From the NCBI GenBank assembly GCA_947567595.1, contig CANOMQ010000016.1, positions 1-64,000 of the forward strand: a stretch of DNA of 64,000 nucleotides. Direction: 5' to 3'. This DNA is from an uncultured Lachnospiraceae bacterium. Its GTDB lineage: Bacteria; Bacillota; Clostridia; Lachnospirales; Lachnospiraceae. The notes beneath the pieces were generated by a model, which was given only the letters and a program-made list of their open reading frames with translations, ran no database searches and was not told the DNA's origin. The position numbers and the translations under genes were made by a program. Of the stretch, positions 18,096 through 26,853 are shown piece by piece (the stretch's first letter is position 1; each line of letters begins with the position of its first letter).

Positions 18096-18758
18096 ATGCA
18101 AGGGGTTGTGTTTATAAAATTTTTGGTAGACGAAGCAGTAACCTTCACACAAAAATGGGTAGAAGAAGCAGTCCGGCATTTTTTGAAGAACCCACAGGAA
18201 CCCATTACGACGCAGGACTTGGCATGGATTAAATATTTAAAAATCGGAGAAAGCTTTGACAATGATTTTATCATAGAGCTGTCCGAACAATGCCCGCCCG
18301 AGCCGTTTGCGGATACGGACGGCGGCGACGAATGGATTTTTGCCTTGCAGGGGAAGGACATTGAGCGATTTTTGACGGATTCTGACACAGACCTTCACTG
18401 CCTTTCAGCGTTTGGATTTGAATATGAGGAAAATCACGCTGCCGGTTCCAAAACGGCTAGAAAAAACTGGGATGACTATCAAAAGACAATTTAGCAGGAG
18501 CGCTATTATGAAGAAATAGCGGATTACGACAAGTGGGAGCAGTGGTATGAGGAGACGAAAGCAAATATTTACAGGGATTTGCGTTTTTTTACAGGGCTTA
18601 TCGTGCTTCGGATTTACGGGACGGAAATGCCCGATTATACACCGTTTGCAGGAATGGGGAGCCTTGCGGTGATGGAGCTTGTGGGAACCTGCTTTGCGGA
18701 TAAGGACGGGATTGAGAAGCTGTATGGATTAAAGCAGTTATCGTGCTGGTTGGATTAG
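18096..18758 (+). pseudogene. unknown protein gene interrupted by one in-frame amber codon
   Basis: The frame starts at ATG 18096 (AAGGAAGGGG upstream) and meets TAG at 18492-18494 after 132 codons (...WDDYQKTI). It then continues open in the same frame for a further 87 codons (QERYYEEIADYDKWEQWYEE ... KQLSCWLD) to TAG 18756-18758. The downstream part has the same codon style and balanced composition as real coding sequence, so a single nonsense change in a 220-codon gene is the simplest reading. The protein is acidic and soluble; family not recognised. A terminator follows 5 bases after the final stop. Alternatives are a base-call error or stop readthrough. Confidence 0.7.
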
Positions 18759-18763
18759 AATGG

Positions 18764-18811
18764 AAAAACAGGCATTCCTTGAAATTTGGGATACAAGGAA
18801 TACCTGTTTTT
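18764..18811. terminator. bidirectional terminator between convergent genes
   Basis: 18-nt arms (AAAAACAGGCATTCCTTG / CAAGGAATACCTGTTTTT) with a single mismatch and a 12-base loop; A-tract on one side and T-tract on the other. It lies between the amber-interrupted plus-strand gene and the minus-strand MATE gene and can serve both. Confidence 0.85.
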
Positions 18812-18812
18812 G

Positions 18813-20186
18813 TTATTTATGCTTTTTGCGAAACGTCGGCTTTTTCCAAATATTCATACGATAAAGCAGATACAAAATCGCCGCGGAAATGCCGTTGCTG
18901 ACAACGACGCTGTACCAAATACTGCGCACGCCCATATGAAAGACCGTTTCGCAGACAAACAGCGTCAGAAACCGGAATACCCAAAGCCTTGTCGCGTCAA
19001 TAATCATGGTAACCTCTGTGTGCCCCGTGCCCTGAAACAGTCCGCTTGTGGCGTTGTGAATGCCGTTTGTCCAGCACCAGAATGCCATAATGCTAAGGAA
19101 ATCCGCTGCCATGCCAATCACGGCATCGTTATCAGAAAAAATACTGACAATGCTCCTTGAAATCGGGGCGCGCGATAAGATAAACCCACCGATAAACAGG
19201 AACACGACACTGATGTTGCGGGACAGCTTATAGCCACGCTCTGCTCTGTCATATTGGTGTGCGCCGATGTTCTGACCGACAATGGTTGCGACGGCGGAGC
19301 CGATTCCGTTTGAGGGAAGTGTAATCAGTCCGTTTACTTTATTTCCAATACCGTATGCCGCCATTGCCTGCGTGCCGTATTTATAGACATTTTTGCTCAT
19401 CAGTAAAAATCCAAGCTGCATGGTGGAGCCGCCGATTGCGGTCGGCAGCCCCACGCGGAAAATAGAAAGCAGCTTTTCTTTCTCAAACCGCAGGTGCCTG
19501 ATGTCAAGATAAACCGTCTGCGTGCGCCGCGTGAGCGCCCAAAAGGCAATCAGTGCGGAAGGGAGTTTCGCAAGCAGTGTTGCAAGCGCGGCACCCTTGA
19601 TGTTGAGACCGAGTGTAATCATCAAAAGCGGATCCAAGACTATGTTGATGAGGATACCAAGAAAGTTTAAAAGCATCGGACGAACCGTGTCGCCCTGCGC
19701 CTGATGAATGGCATTGTAAATGTTGATGGTATACAAAAGCGGCATATCGAGCACGACAATCTGCAAATAGATGGTGCCGTACCCAAACGTGATGCCGTCC
19801 GCCCCAAGCCAGCGCACAATCGAGGGCGTTGCAACAAAGCAGACGCCAGCACACACAACGGCAAAAATCATTGCGCAGGCAAAAATCTGATTTGCCATGC
19901 TTTTTGCGTTTTCGTCGTCCCTTGCGCCGATGTACTGCGCGATGAGGACGGAGCCGGCAACCGTAATTCCGGTACCGAAATTTAAGATGATATTCTGCAC
20001 GGGCGTCACAAGGTTGATTGCCGCAAGCTGTTCCGTGCCGATTTTCCCAAGCCAGTAGGTGTCGGTGAGGTTGTACATGGTCTGTAAAAACGAGTTAATC
20101 ACGACGGGAATGGCAATCGAGAGGATTGCCTGCAGCATATTTCCGTTTAAAATTAAGTCGCGGTTTATCTTTCTGCCTGCTTTCAT
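18813..20186 (-). CDS. MATE family efflux transporter
   Basis: 457 aa, the typical MATE length, with 12 membrane segments in two homologous halves. The N-terminal LSIAIPVVINSFLQTMYNLTDTYWLGKIGTEQLAAI and NFGTGITVAGSVLIAQYIGARD are characteristic of the DinF/NorM-like Firmicutes branch; the second half repeats the pattern (RVGLPTAIGGSTMQLGFLLM). These pumps export cationic drugs or metabolites using Na+ or H+. AAAGGA lies before the start. Substrate unknown. The 290 bases between it and the divergent pectin operon hold no promoter I would defend. Confidence 0.92.
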   Translation of the reverse strand: MKAGRKINRDLILNGNMLQAILSIAIPVVINSFLQTMYNLTDTYWLGKIGTEQLAAINLVTPVQNIILNFGTGITVAGSVLIAQYIGARDDENAKSMANQIFACAMIFAVVCAGVCFVATPSIVRWLGADGITFGYGTIYLQIVVLDMPLLYTINIYNAIHQAQGDTVRPMLLNFLGILINIVLDPLLMITLGLNIKGAALATLLAKLPSALIAFWALTRRTQTVYLDIRHLRFEKEKLLSIFRVGLPTAIGGSTMQLGFLLMSKNVYKYGTQAMAAYGIGNKVNGLITLPSNGIGSAVATIVGQNIGAHQYDRAERGYKLSRNISVVFLFIGGFILSRAPISRSIVSIFSDNDAVIGMAADFLSIMAFWCWTNGIHNATSGLFQGTGHTEVTMIIDATRLWVFRFLTLFVCETVFHMGVRSIWYSVVVSNGISAAILYLLYRMNIWKKPTFRKKHK

Positions 20187-20479
20187 TTTTATGGTGTTCC
20201 TTTCAAAATTTGTAAATCCATTCGCAAATCCGGACGTCTTATTTTAAGAAAGCCCGAGGTTTTTTGTCATGGATTATCATATAACAGAATAAACACAAAT
20301 GCCATCGGATTTTTACATCATAACATACAGACGAAAAATTGCATGATAATATGACAAGAAATTGTAAGAATTAAAAGAATTAAAAATTTTTTTAGTAGCT
20401 ATTTATTCCCAAATGTGTTATCGTAGATGTATATGAAAATTGTCGGGCGGTTGTGCTGCCGGACAGAATGGAGGAATTT

Positions 20480-22030
20480 ATGAAGTACGAAGTAATCTAC
20501 AAAACTTCTACAAGCTTTGTTGTTGAAATTATGGATAACGGATATTTTTCGTCAGAGCATATGCATGAAATTTATGTAAATGGAAGTCTTGTAGAAAAAA
20601 GCGACCGGAATGTGGCGAGCGTGTTTGGGCTTAGCCCCGCGACCACGTATGATGTGGAGCTTCGCTATGACGGGGAAACGCAGCGCTTTGCGGTGACGAC
20701 GGACGATGAGTATGTGACCTTGGATGTAAAGGCGTTCGGCGCAAAGGGCGACGGGGAAACGGACGATACCTTATTTATCCAGTGTGCAATCAATGCGTGC
20801 CCGAAGGGCGGCAGGGTGTACATTCCGGAAGGCGTTTACAAGATTTATCCGTTATTTTTAAAGAGCGACCTTGTGCTGGAGCTTGGAAAGGGCGCGGTGC
20901 TTTCCGCATTTACGGACAGGACAAAATTCCCTATTCTGCCGGGAAAAATCGAGTGCGTTGACAAGGAGAAGGAATATCTGCTTGGAACGTGGGAGGGCGA
21001 TCCGCTTGATATGTTTGCGGGCATTATAACGGGTATCAACGTGGAGAACGTCGTAATCACGGGACAGGGAACGATTGACGGCTGCGCGACGCATCAGAAC
21101 TGGTGGGAGAATGCGAAGGTAAAGCGCATTGCATGGAGACCACGCATGATTTTCCTAAACCACTGTAAAAATGTCGTGCTTCACGGAATTACGGTACAAA
21201 ACAGCCCGTCGTGGAATATCCACCCTTATTTTTCACAGGATTTGCGGTTTATCGGTATCAGCGTGCTTGGGCCGAAGGACTCGCCAAATACGGACGGTTT
21301 AGACCCTGAATCGTGCAAAAATGTTGAGATTGTCGGCGTTTACTTCTCGGTCGGCGACGACTGCATTGCGATTAAATCGGGAAAGATTTACATGGGCTCC
21401 AAATACAAGACGCCTTCGGAAAACCTTACAATCAGACAGTGCTGCATGAGGGACGGGCACGGTTCGATTACGATTGGAAGCGAGATGGCGGGCGGTGTGA
21501 AAAACTTAAGTGTTGAGAACTGCCGGTTCCTCCATACGGACAGGGGACTGCGTATCAAGACAAGGCGCGGGCGCGGCAAGGACGCGATTGTAACGGGAAT
21601 TAAATTTGAAAACATCATCATGGATCATGTGATGACGCCGGTGGTAATCAATTCGTTTTATTATTGTGACGCGGACGGACATTCTGACTATGTGCAGTCA
21701 AAGGAGTTCCATCCCGTGGACGAGCGCACGCCGTATCTAGGGGACTTTTTGTTTAAAAACCTGACGGCAATGAACTGCCATGCGGCAGCGTCGTATCTGT
21801 ACGGGCTTCCGGAGCAGAAAATCCATCATGTGGTATTTGAGAACGCGGCGTTTTCTTTTGCGGAAAATCCGACGGCGGGCATTCCCGCAATGATGGACGG
21901 CGTTGACGAGCAGACGAATACGGGAATTTTTGCAAAGAACATTGAGAAACTGGAATTAAAGCAGGTAACGGTGCAGGGGCAGTACGGCGACGCGGTTATC
22001 AGCGATGGAATTGATGAGTTTGTGCGATAG
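20480..22030 (+). CDS. GH28 polygalacturonase, intracellular
   Basis: ATG 20480 is preceded by GGAGGAATTT, so the longer frame from 20453 is rejected; 516 aa. There is no signal peptide. Residues about 1-85 form a fibronectin-like beta domain, then DVKAFGAKGDGETDDT opens the right-handed beta-helix. GH28 catalytic signatures are all visible: NTDGLDPESC (about 270), GDDCIAIKSG (about 294), RDGHGSITIGSE and RIKTRRGRG. It hydrolyses alpha-1,4-galacturonosyl links. Being cytoplasmic it probably trims imported oligogalacturonides, likely exo-acting. First gene of a four-gene pectin operon. Confidence 0.93.
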   Translation: MKYEVIYKTSTSFVVEIMDNGYFSSEHMHEIYVNGSLVEKSDRNVASVFGLSPATTYDVELRYDGETQRFAVTTDDEYVTLDVKAFGAKGDGETDDTLFIQCAINACPKGGRVYIPEGVYKIYPLFLKSDLVLELGKGAVLSAFTDRTKFPILPGKIECVDKEKEYLLGTWEGDPLDMFAGIITGINVENVVITGQGTIDGCATHQNWWENAKVKRIAWRPRMIFLNHCKNVVLHGITVQNSPSWNIHPYFSQDLRFIGISVLGPKDSPNTDGLDPESCKNVEIVGVYFSVGDDCIAIKSGKIYMGSKYKTPSENLTIRQCCMRDGHGSITIGSEMAGGVKNLSVENCRFLHTDRGLRIKTRRGRGKDAIVTGIKFENIIMDHVMTPVVINSFYYCDADGHSDYVQSKEFHPVDERTPYLGDFLFKNLTAMNCHAAASYLYGLPEQKIHHVVFENAAFSFAENPTAGIPAMMDGVDEQTNTGIFAKNIEKLELKQVTVQGQYGDAVISDGIDEFVR

Positions 22031-22063
22031 GGCACCAAAAACACTGTTAATATGGAGGAAAAA

Positions 22064-23197
22064 ATGGCGATTGAAATAGTAGATAAGTATGTAAACGGGT
22101 TGATTGACAGAAGCACACTGGACGAGCCGGTGTGGAATATTGAGAAAATCAGGGCAGGCAAGAAGGCAACATGGGACTATATTGACGGGTGCATGATTAT
22201 GTCGCTTTTGGAGCTTTACAAGGTGACGAAGAATGAGAAGTTTCTGAAATTTTCGGACGAATATATCGGGCACCGCGTGGAGGAGGACGGTACAATCCGG
22301 GGGTATGATAAGGACGAGCTGAACCTTGACCATATTAATGAAGGGAAAAATCTGTTTACGCTTTATGATTTGACGGGCAAGGAAAAGTATGCGAAGGCGA
22401 CCAAAAATATCTATGCGCAGATTTTGGAAATGCCCCGCACGAAGGAAGGGAATTTCTGGCATAAAAAGATTTATCCGAATCAGGTGTGGCTGGACGGACT
22501 GTATATGGCGCAGCCGTTTTATATGGAATATGAGAAGCGCTTCAATGACAAGAAGAATTATTCGGATATTTACAATCAGTTTTTTAATGTTGAGAAGTTT
22601 TTAAAGGACGAGGAGACGGGATTGTATTATCACGCGTTTGACTCAGAGAAGCAGATGTTTTGGGCAGATCCCGAGACGGGGCTTTCCAAGAATTTCTGGC
22701 TTCGGGCGCTTGGGTGGTTTTCGATGGCGCTGCTTGACACGCTGACGCTTGCAGACGAAGGGACACCGGAATATGAGCATTTGGCAAAAATGTATAAGGA
22801 TTTGATTGACGCAATGCTTCAGTATCAGTCGCCGGAGGGCATGTGGTATCAGGTGCCGAATTTCCCGGGCAGGGAAAAGAACTATCTGGAGACAAGCGGC
22901 AGTTCGATTATGGCGTACTGTCTGATGAAGGGCGCACGGCTTGGGTATCTTCCGAAGGAATACAGTGCATATGGCGTGAAGGCGTTTCAAGGTATTTGTG
23001 ACAAATATTTAACAGAGGTTGACGGGAACATGAGCCTTGACGGTATCTGCCTTGTGGCAGGTCTTGGACCGGCGGATAAATTGAGACGTGACGGGACGTA
23101 TGAGTATTATATGTCAGAGCCGATTGTAAAGGACGACGCAAAAGGGACGGCACCGTTTTTGCTTGCGTATGCGGAGATTTGTAGATTGGAGAAATAG
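22064..23197 (+). CDS. GH105 unsaturated galacturonyl/rhamnogalacturonyl hydrolase
   Basis: ATG 22064 after GGAGG (the ATG at 22052 precedes that site); 377 aa, normal for YteR/YesR. An (alpha/alpha)6 barrel enzyme that hydrates and removes the delta-4,5-unsaturated uronic acid left by pectate or rhamnogalacturonan lyases. Visible motifs: WDYIDGCMIMSLLELYK, QVWLDGLYMAQPFY (catalytic Asp region) and WLRALGWFSMALLD, plus LETSGSSIMAYCLMKG. No signal peptide, so it acts in the cytoplasm on imported oligosaccharides. 33 bases after the GH28 gene. Confidence 0.93.
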   Translation: MAIEIVDKYVNGLIDRSTLDEPVWNIEKIRAGKKATWDYIDGCMIMSLLELYKVTKNEKFLKFSDEYIGHRVEEDGTIRGYDKDELNLDHINEGKNLFTLYDLTGKEKYAKATKNIYAQILEMPRTKEGNFWHKKIYPNQVWLDGLYMAQPFYMEYEKRFNDKKNYSDIYNQFFNVEKFLKDEETGLYYHAFDSEKQMFWADPETGLSKNFWLRALGWFSMALLDTLTLADEGTPEYEHLAKMYKDLIDAMLQYQSPEGMWYQVPNFPGREKNYLETSGSSIMAYCLMKGARLGYLPKEYSAYGVKAFQGICDKYLTEVDGNMSLDGICLVAGLGPADKLRRDGTYEYYMSEPIVKDDAKGTAPFLLAYAEICRLEK

Positions 23198-23214
23198 AGA
23201 GGAAAATTGCAATT

Positions 23215-24174
23215 ATGGAGGTTAAGGAGCTGCGTGTCTGCGTGGGTGATGAGACGGCGTTTTCCAATATAGGCGAGGCGCTTGAGGCGGCAAAGCAGTA
23301 TGATGGCATGAAGGTTGTGATACACATTGCGCCGGGTGTATATTGCGAACGGGTTGTCGTAAACCAAAATCATGTTTCGTTTGTGGGCGAAGATGAGCAT
23401 ACGACAAAAATTACGTATTCGGACGCAGCGCAGGACATTATGCCGGAGGGCGATAAGCGCGGGACGTTCCGGACGCCAAGTGTCTTTATTGACGCGGACA
23501 ATTTCTATGCCTGCCATATTTCGTTTCTGAATGAGGCAGGGCAGGGCGTCAAGGTCGGGCAGGCGCTTGCCGTCTATGCGGACGGGGACTGCCTCACGTT
23601 TGAGAACTGTCGCTTTGAGGGTTATCAGGATACGCTTTTTACCGCGCCGCTGCCAAAACAGGAAAAGCAGATGGGCGGGTTTAAGGGACCAAAGGAATTT
23701 GCGCCGCGCCGTCATGGCAGACATCTTTATAAGGATTGTTTTATTTCGGGAAACATTGATTTTATTTTTGGCAGCGCGACGGCATATTTCGAGAACTGCG
23801 AGCTGTTTATGCGCGACCGGCAGGGGGAGGACATCAAGGGGTATGTGACGGCGCCGTCTACCTATGAGGGCGAGCGGTACGGGTATGTGTTTAACCATTG
23901 CCGTTTTACGAGCGACTGCCCGAGGGAGAGCGCGTACCTTGGCAGACCGTGGAGAAATTTTGCGAAGGCGGTTGTGATGAACTCGGAAATCGGCGCGCAC
24001 ATCAAAAAGGAAGGCTGGCATGACTGGAACAACAAGGACGCATGGGAAACAATGTTTTTTGCGGAATATCACAATTTCGGGGAAGGCGCGGGAACACAGC
24101 GCGCGCCGTTTGTGCGGTTTTTGACGGACAGCGAGGCGGCACAATATACGCGCGAGAAGGTGCTTGGATTTTAA
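23215..24174 (+). CDS. CE8 pectinesterase, intracellular
   Basis: 319 aa with the full pectin methylesterase signature set: GQALAVYADGD (oxyanion Gln), CRFEGYQDTLF (catalytic Asp), GNIDFIFGSATAYFENC (second Asp), and AYLGRPWRNFAKAV (Arg). It removes methyl (or possibly other) esters from galacturonate residues. Unlike most pectinesterases it has no signal peptide, and its small size means only the beta-helix core is present. It starts 17 bases after the GH105 stop with GAGAGG as ribosome site. Acts with its neighbours on imported oligogalacturonides. Confidence 0.92.
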   Translation: MEVKELRVCVGDETAFSNIGEALEAAKQYDGMKVVIHIAPGVYCERVVVNQNHVSFVGEDEHTTKITYSDAAQDIMPEGDKRGTFRTPSVFIDADNFYACHISFLNEAGQGVKVGQALAVYADGDCLTFENCRFEGYQDTLFTAPLPKQEKQMGGFKGPKEFAPRRHGRHLYKDCFISGNIDFIFGSATAYFENCELFMRDRQGEDIKGYVTAPSTYEGERYGYVFNHCRFTSDCPRESAYLGRPWRNFAKAVVMNSEIGAHIKKEGWHDWNNKDAWETMFFAEYHNFGEGAGTQRAPFVRFLTDSEAAQYTREKVLGF

Positions 24175-24194
24175 ATGGATTTAGGAGGTAGGGT

Positions 24195-25031
24195 ATGCAG
24201 TTTGGAATAAGACTACATGACGCGGTTAAGGCTCCGCTGGAGGAACGGCTTAAGGCAGTGCGTGAGCAGGGATTTGCCTGTGCGCACCTTGCACTTTCGA
24301 AGGTCATCAGCGAAAATTCGGTGGCGGAGAGTGCGCTGACGCCGGGGTATGCGATGTATCTGAAGCGGCTTTTTGACAAGTATGGGCTTGACGTTGCCGT
24401 GCTTGGCTGTTATCTGAATTTAGCCAATCCCGACGCTGGGAAATTGAAGGCAATTCAGGATAAATATATGGCAAATATCCGCTTTGCGGCGCATCTGGGT
24501 GCAGGCGTGGTCGGTACGGAGACGGGTGCGCCCAACCTTGAGTACAAGTTTGAGGAAGCGTGCTGGAACGAGGAGTCCCTGCAGATTTTCATCAACAACC
24601 TGCGTCCGGTCGTAAAATACGCGGAGCAGATGGGCGTGCTGATGGCGATTGAGCCGGTGGTGCGTCATATCGTCTGCAATCCTGTGCGTGCAAGGCGTGT
24701 GCTGGACGAAATCAATTCGCCGAATTTGCGGATTATCCTTGATCCGGTCAATCTGCTTGAGATTTATAATTATGAGAAGCAGGACGAGATTTTGGACGAA
24801 GCGGTGGAGCTGCTTGGCAAGGATGTTGCCGTGCTCCATGTAAAGGATTTCCAAATTCAGGACGGGAAGCTGGTGTCCGTGCCCGTGGGACAGGGAATGT
24901 GCCACTGGGAGCGCGTCATTCCGTATATGAAAAAGGAAAAGCCGTTTATGCACGCCACGCTGGAAAACACCAGTCCCGACAATGCGGTGGCGGCGCTGGC
25001 GCATATCAGGGAGATTTATCAGAACAGTTAA
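24195..25031 (+). CDS. sugar isomerase/epimerase-like TIM-barrel protein (AP endonuclease family 2 fold)
   Basis: 278 aa, with the xylose-isomerase-like TIM barrel pattern: the N-terminal MQFGIRLHDAVKAPLEERLKAV strand/helix, GAGVVGTETG (about 95-105), MAIEPVVRHIVCNPVRARRVLDEI (metal-ligand Glu region), IILDPVNLLEI (Asp) and VAVLHVKDFQI (His/Asp). These are the usual metal-site strands of sugar phosphate isomerases/epimerases. Exact substrate unknown. As last gene of the pectin operon it may handle a uronate-derived sugar. AGGAGG lies 7 bases before ATG. Confidence 0.82.
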   Translation: MQFGIRLHDAVKAPLEERLKAVREQGFACAHLALSKVISENSVAESALTPGYAMYLKRLFDKYGLDVAVLGCYLNLANPDAGKLKAIQDKYMANIRFAAHLGAGVVGTETGAPNLEYKFEEACWNEESLQIFINNLRPVVKYAEQMGVLMAIEPVVRHIVCNPVRARRVLDEINSPNLRIILDPVNLLEIYNYEKQDEILDEAVELLGKDVAVLHVKDFQIQDGKLVSVPVGQGMCHWERVIPYMKKEKPFMHATLENTSPDNAVAALAHIREIYQNS

Positions 25032-25038
25032 GGTTTTT

Positions 25039-25068
25039 AAAGGGAGCTTGCGCAGGCAGGCTCTTTTT
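25039..25068 (+). terminator. terminator at end of pectin operon
   Basis: AAAGGGAGC ... GCTCTTTTT hairpin with a 12-base loop and T-run, 8 bases after the isomerase stop. Confidence 0.65.
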
Positions 25069-25191
25069 ATGGACAAAATTCTTTCCGGCTTGATGAAATT
25101 AGGGGTTGCAAGCTTGTTAAAAATATGTCAAAATAGGGGTAAGTAAGAAATCGGTCATTTGGAAGGCAAAGAAAGGGGTGCGGTTCAGATT

Positions 25192-26697
25192 ATGAGAGGA
25201 ATTGATACACAGGTCAAGAAGACAAGGCGCGCGATATTCAGAGAGGTGGCAAATTTGGCGTACCATTCCGAGAATATTGTGGACGATATGGAGGCGCTTC
25301 CGTATAAGCTGGTTGACGCAGAAAATTCGCCATATTGGGACAACATATACCGGGAGCGTGAGATTGTGCGCGAGCGCACAAGGCTTGCGATGGGAATGTC
25401 GCTTCGCCCGGAGGATGAGCCGGTGCAGGTCAGTCAGGGCGTGGAGGAGAGCAATATTGACGAAAAATATTATGAGCCGCCCTTAATGCAGGTGATTGCG
25501 TCGGCGTGCAATGCGTGCGCGGAAAATAAATACGAGGTGACCAACAAATGCATGGGCTGTCTTGCACATCCTTGTAATGAAGTGTGCCCGCGCGGTGCGA
25601 TTACCATGCAGAATGGACGCTCGGTCATTGATCAGGAAAAATGTATCAAGTGTGGAAAATGTAAGACGGTCTGCCCGTATGACGCGATTTCCCATCAGCA
25701 GCGTCCGTGCCTTGCGCACTGCGGCGTCAATGCCATTTACTCGGATAAGCATGGCAGGGCGGTGATTGACGAGGAAAAATGTGTTTCCTGCGGACAGTGC
25801 ATGGTAAGCTGCCCGTTTGGCGCGATTGCCGACAAGTCGCAGATTTTCCAGCTAATCCGCGCAATGCAGTCGGGAAGGAAAATCATTGCACAGGTGGCGC
25901 CTGCGTTTGTGGGGCAGTTTGGTTCAAAGGTGACGCCGGATATGTTCAAGACGGCGCTAAAGGAGCTTGGCTTCTATGATGTCTATGAGACGGCAATCGG
26001 TGCGGATATGGGCGCGATGACGGAGGCGGAGCATTATGTGAATGAGGTTGCGACGGGCGAGGTGCCGTTTCTTCTGACTTCATGTTGTCCGTCTTGGTCA
26101 ATGCTTGCAAAGAAATTCTTCCCCGAGACGATTGACAAAATCAGCAACGCGCTTACGCCGATGGTGGCGACCGCAAGGGTGATTAAGGAAGAACACCCTG
26201 ATGCGAGCGTGGTCTTTATTGGGCCGTGCGCAAGCAAAAAGCTTGAGGCAATGCGAAGGACGGTGCGCTCCGACGTGGATTTTGTGATTACGTTTGAGGA
26301 GCTTACGGGAATGTTTGAGGCAAAGGGCATTCTGCTTGAGGAGATAAAAGCGCTTGACACGATGGAAGATGAAAAGGCGGCGACGGCGGCAGGGCGCGGC
26401 TATGGCGTTGCAGGCGGCGTTGCGAGCGCGATAGAGAGCTGCATTAAGGAATATTATCCCGACACGGAAATCCATATCGAGCACGCGGAGAGCCTTTCGG
26501 AGTGCAAAAAAATCCTCATGCTTGCAAAGGCGGGGAAGAAAAACGGCTGCCTGATAGAAGGCATGGCGTGCCCCGGCGGGTGTGTTGCAGGCGCGGGAAC
26601 GAATATCGCAATTCCCGTCGCGGCGAAGGATTTGCTTGGATTTAAGAATGCCTCCGAGAAAAAACTGCCGGACGCAGGGGTGCGGCAGCCGGAATAA
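25192..26697 (+). CDS. monomeric [FeFe] hydrogenase with ferredoxin-like clusters (group B-like)
   Basis: 501 aa from ATG 25192; the frame could extend to a TTG at 25159 but that lacks a ribosome site. An N-terminal region of about 100 residues precedes Cys-rich segments CNACAENKYEVTNKC, then two 4Fe-4S ferredoxin motifs (CIKCGKCKTVCP and CVSCGQCMVSCP). The H-cluster domain follows with L1 TSCCPSW (about 296), L2 GPCASKKLE and L3 EGMACPGGC. These carry the four cysteines binding the H-cluster. The enzyme reversibly reduces protons with ferredoxin. The L1 sequence and unusual N-terminal Cys pattern resemble the little-studied group B enzymes. Maturation genes hydEFG are not in the window. Confidence 0.9.
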   Translation: MRGIDTQVKKTRRAIFREVANLAYHSENIVDDMEALPYKLVDAENSPYWDNIYREREIVRERTRLAMGMSLRPEDEPVQVSQGVEESNIDEKYYEPPLMQVIASACNACAENKYEVTNKCMGCLAHPCNEVCPRGAITMQNGRSVIDQEKCIKCGKCKTVCPYDAISHQQRPCLAHCGVNAIYSDKHGRAVIDEEKCVSCGQCMVSCPFGAIADKSQIFQLIRAMQSGRKIIAQVAPAFVGQFGSKVTPDMFKTALKELGFYDVYETAIGADMGAMTEAEHYVNEVATGEVPFLLTSCCPSWSMLAKKFFPETIDKISNALTPMVATARVIKEEHPDASVVFIGPCASKKLEAMRRTVRSDVDFVITFEELTGMFEAKGILLEEIKALDTMEDEKAATAAGRGYGVAGGVASAIESCIKEYYPDTEIHIEHAESLSECKKILMLAKAGKKNGCLIEGMACPGGCVAGAGTNIAIPVAAKDLLGFKNASEKKLPDAGVRQPE

Positions 26698-26725
26698 GAG
26701 AGAGGGGAAGCGCCGGATAAATTGC

Positions 26726-26753
26726 TTGAAAAAGTCAAGAAATCTGATATAAT
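26726..26753 (+). promoter_or_regulatory. sigma-A type promoter upstream of gltX
   Basis: TTGAAA, 16-base spacer, TATAAT, about 100 bases before the gltX start. The leader in between contains a small AAGTC/GACTT hairpin but no recognised riboswitch. Confidence 0.7.
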
Positions 26754-26853
26754 GAATACATTATGGGCAAAAGTCATGTTCCCGACTTTGAAAACAGATT
26801 TCGATGAATGATTTCATCTATGACAGGACAATAGAAATATGGAGGAAGATAAA

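Noticed and set aside
23107-24144. 345-codon minus-strand frame
   Set aside because: Antisense to the pectinesterase; shadow frame.
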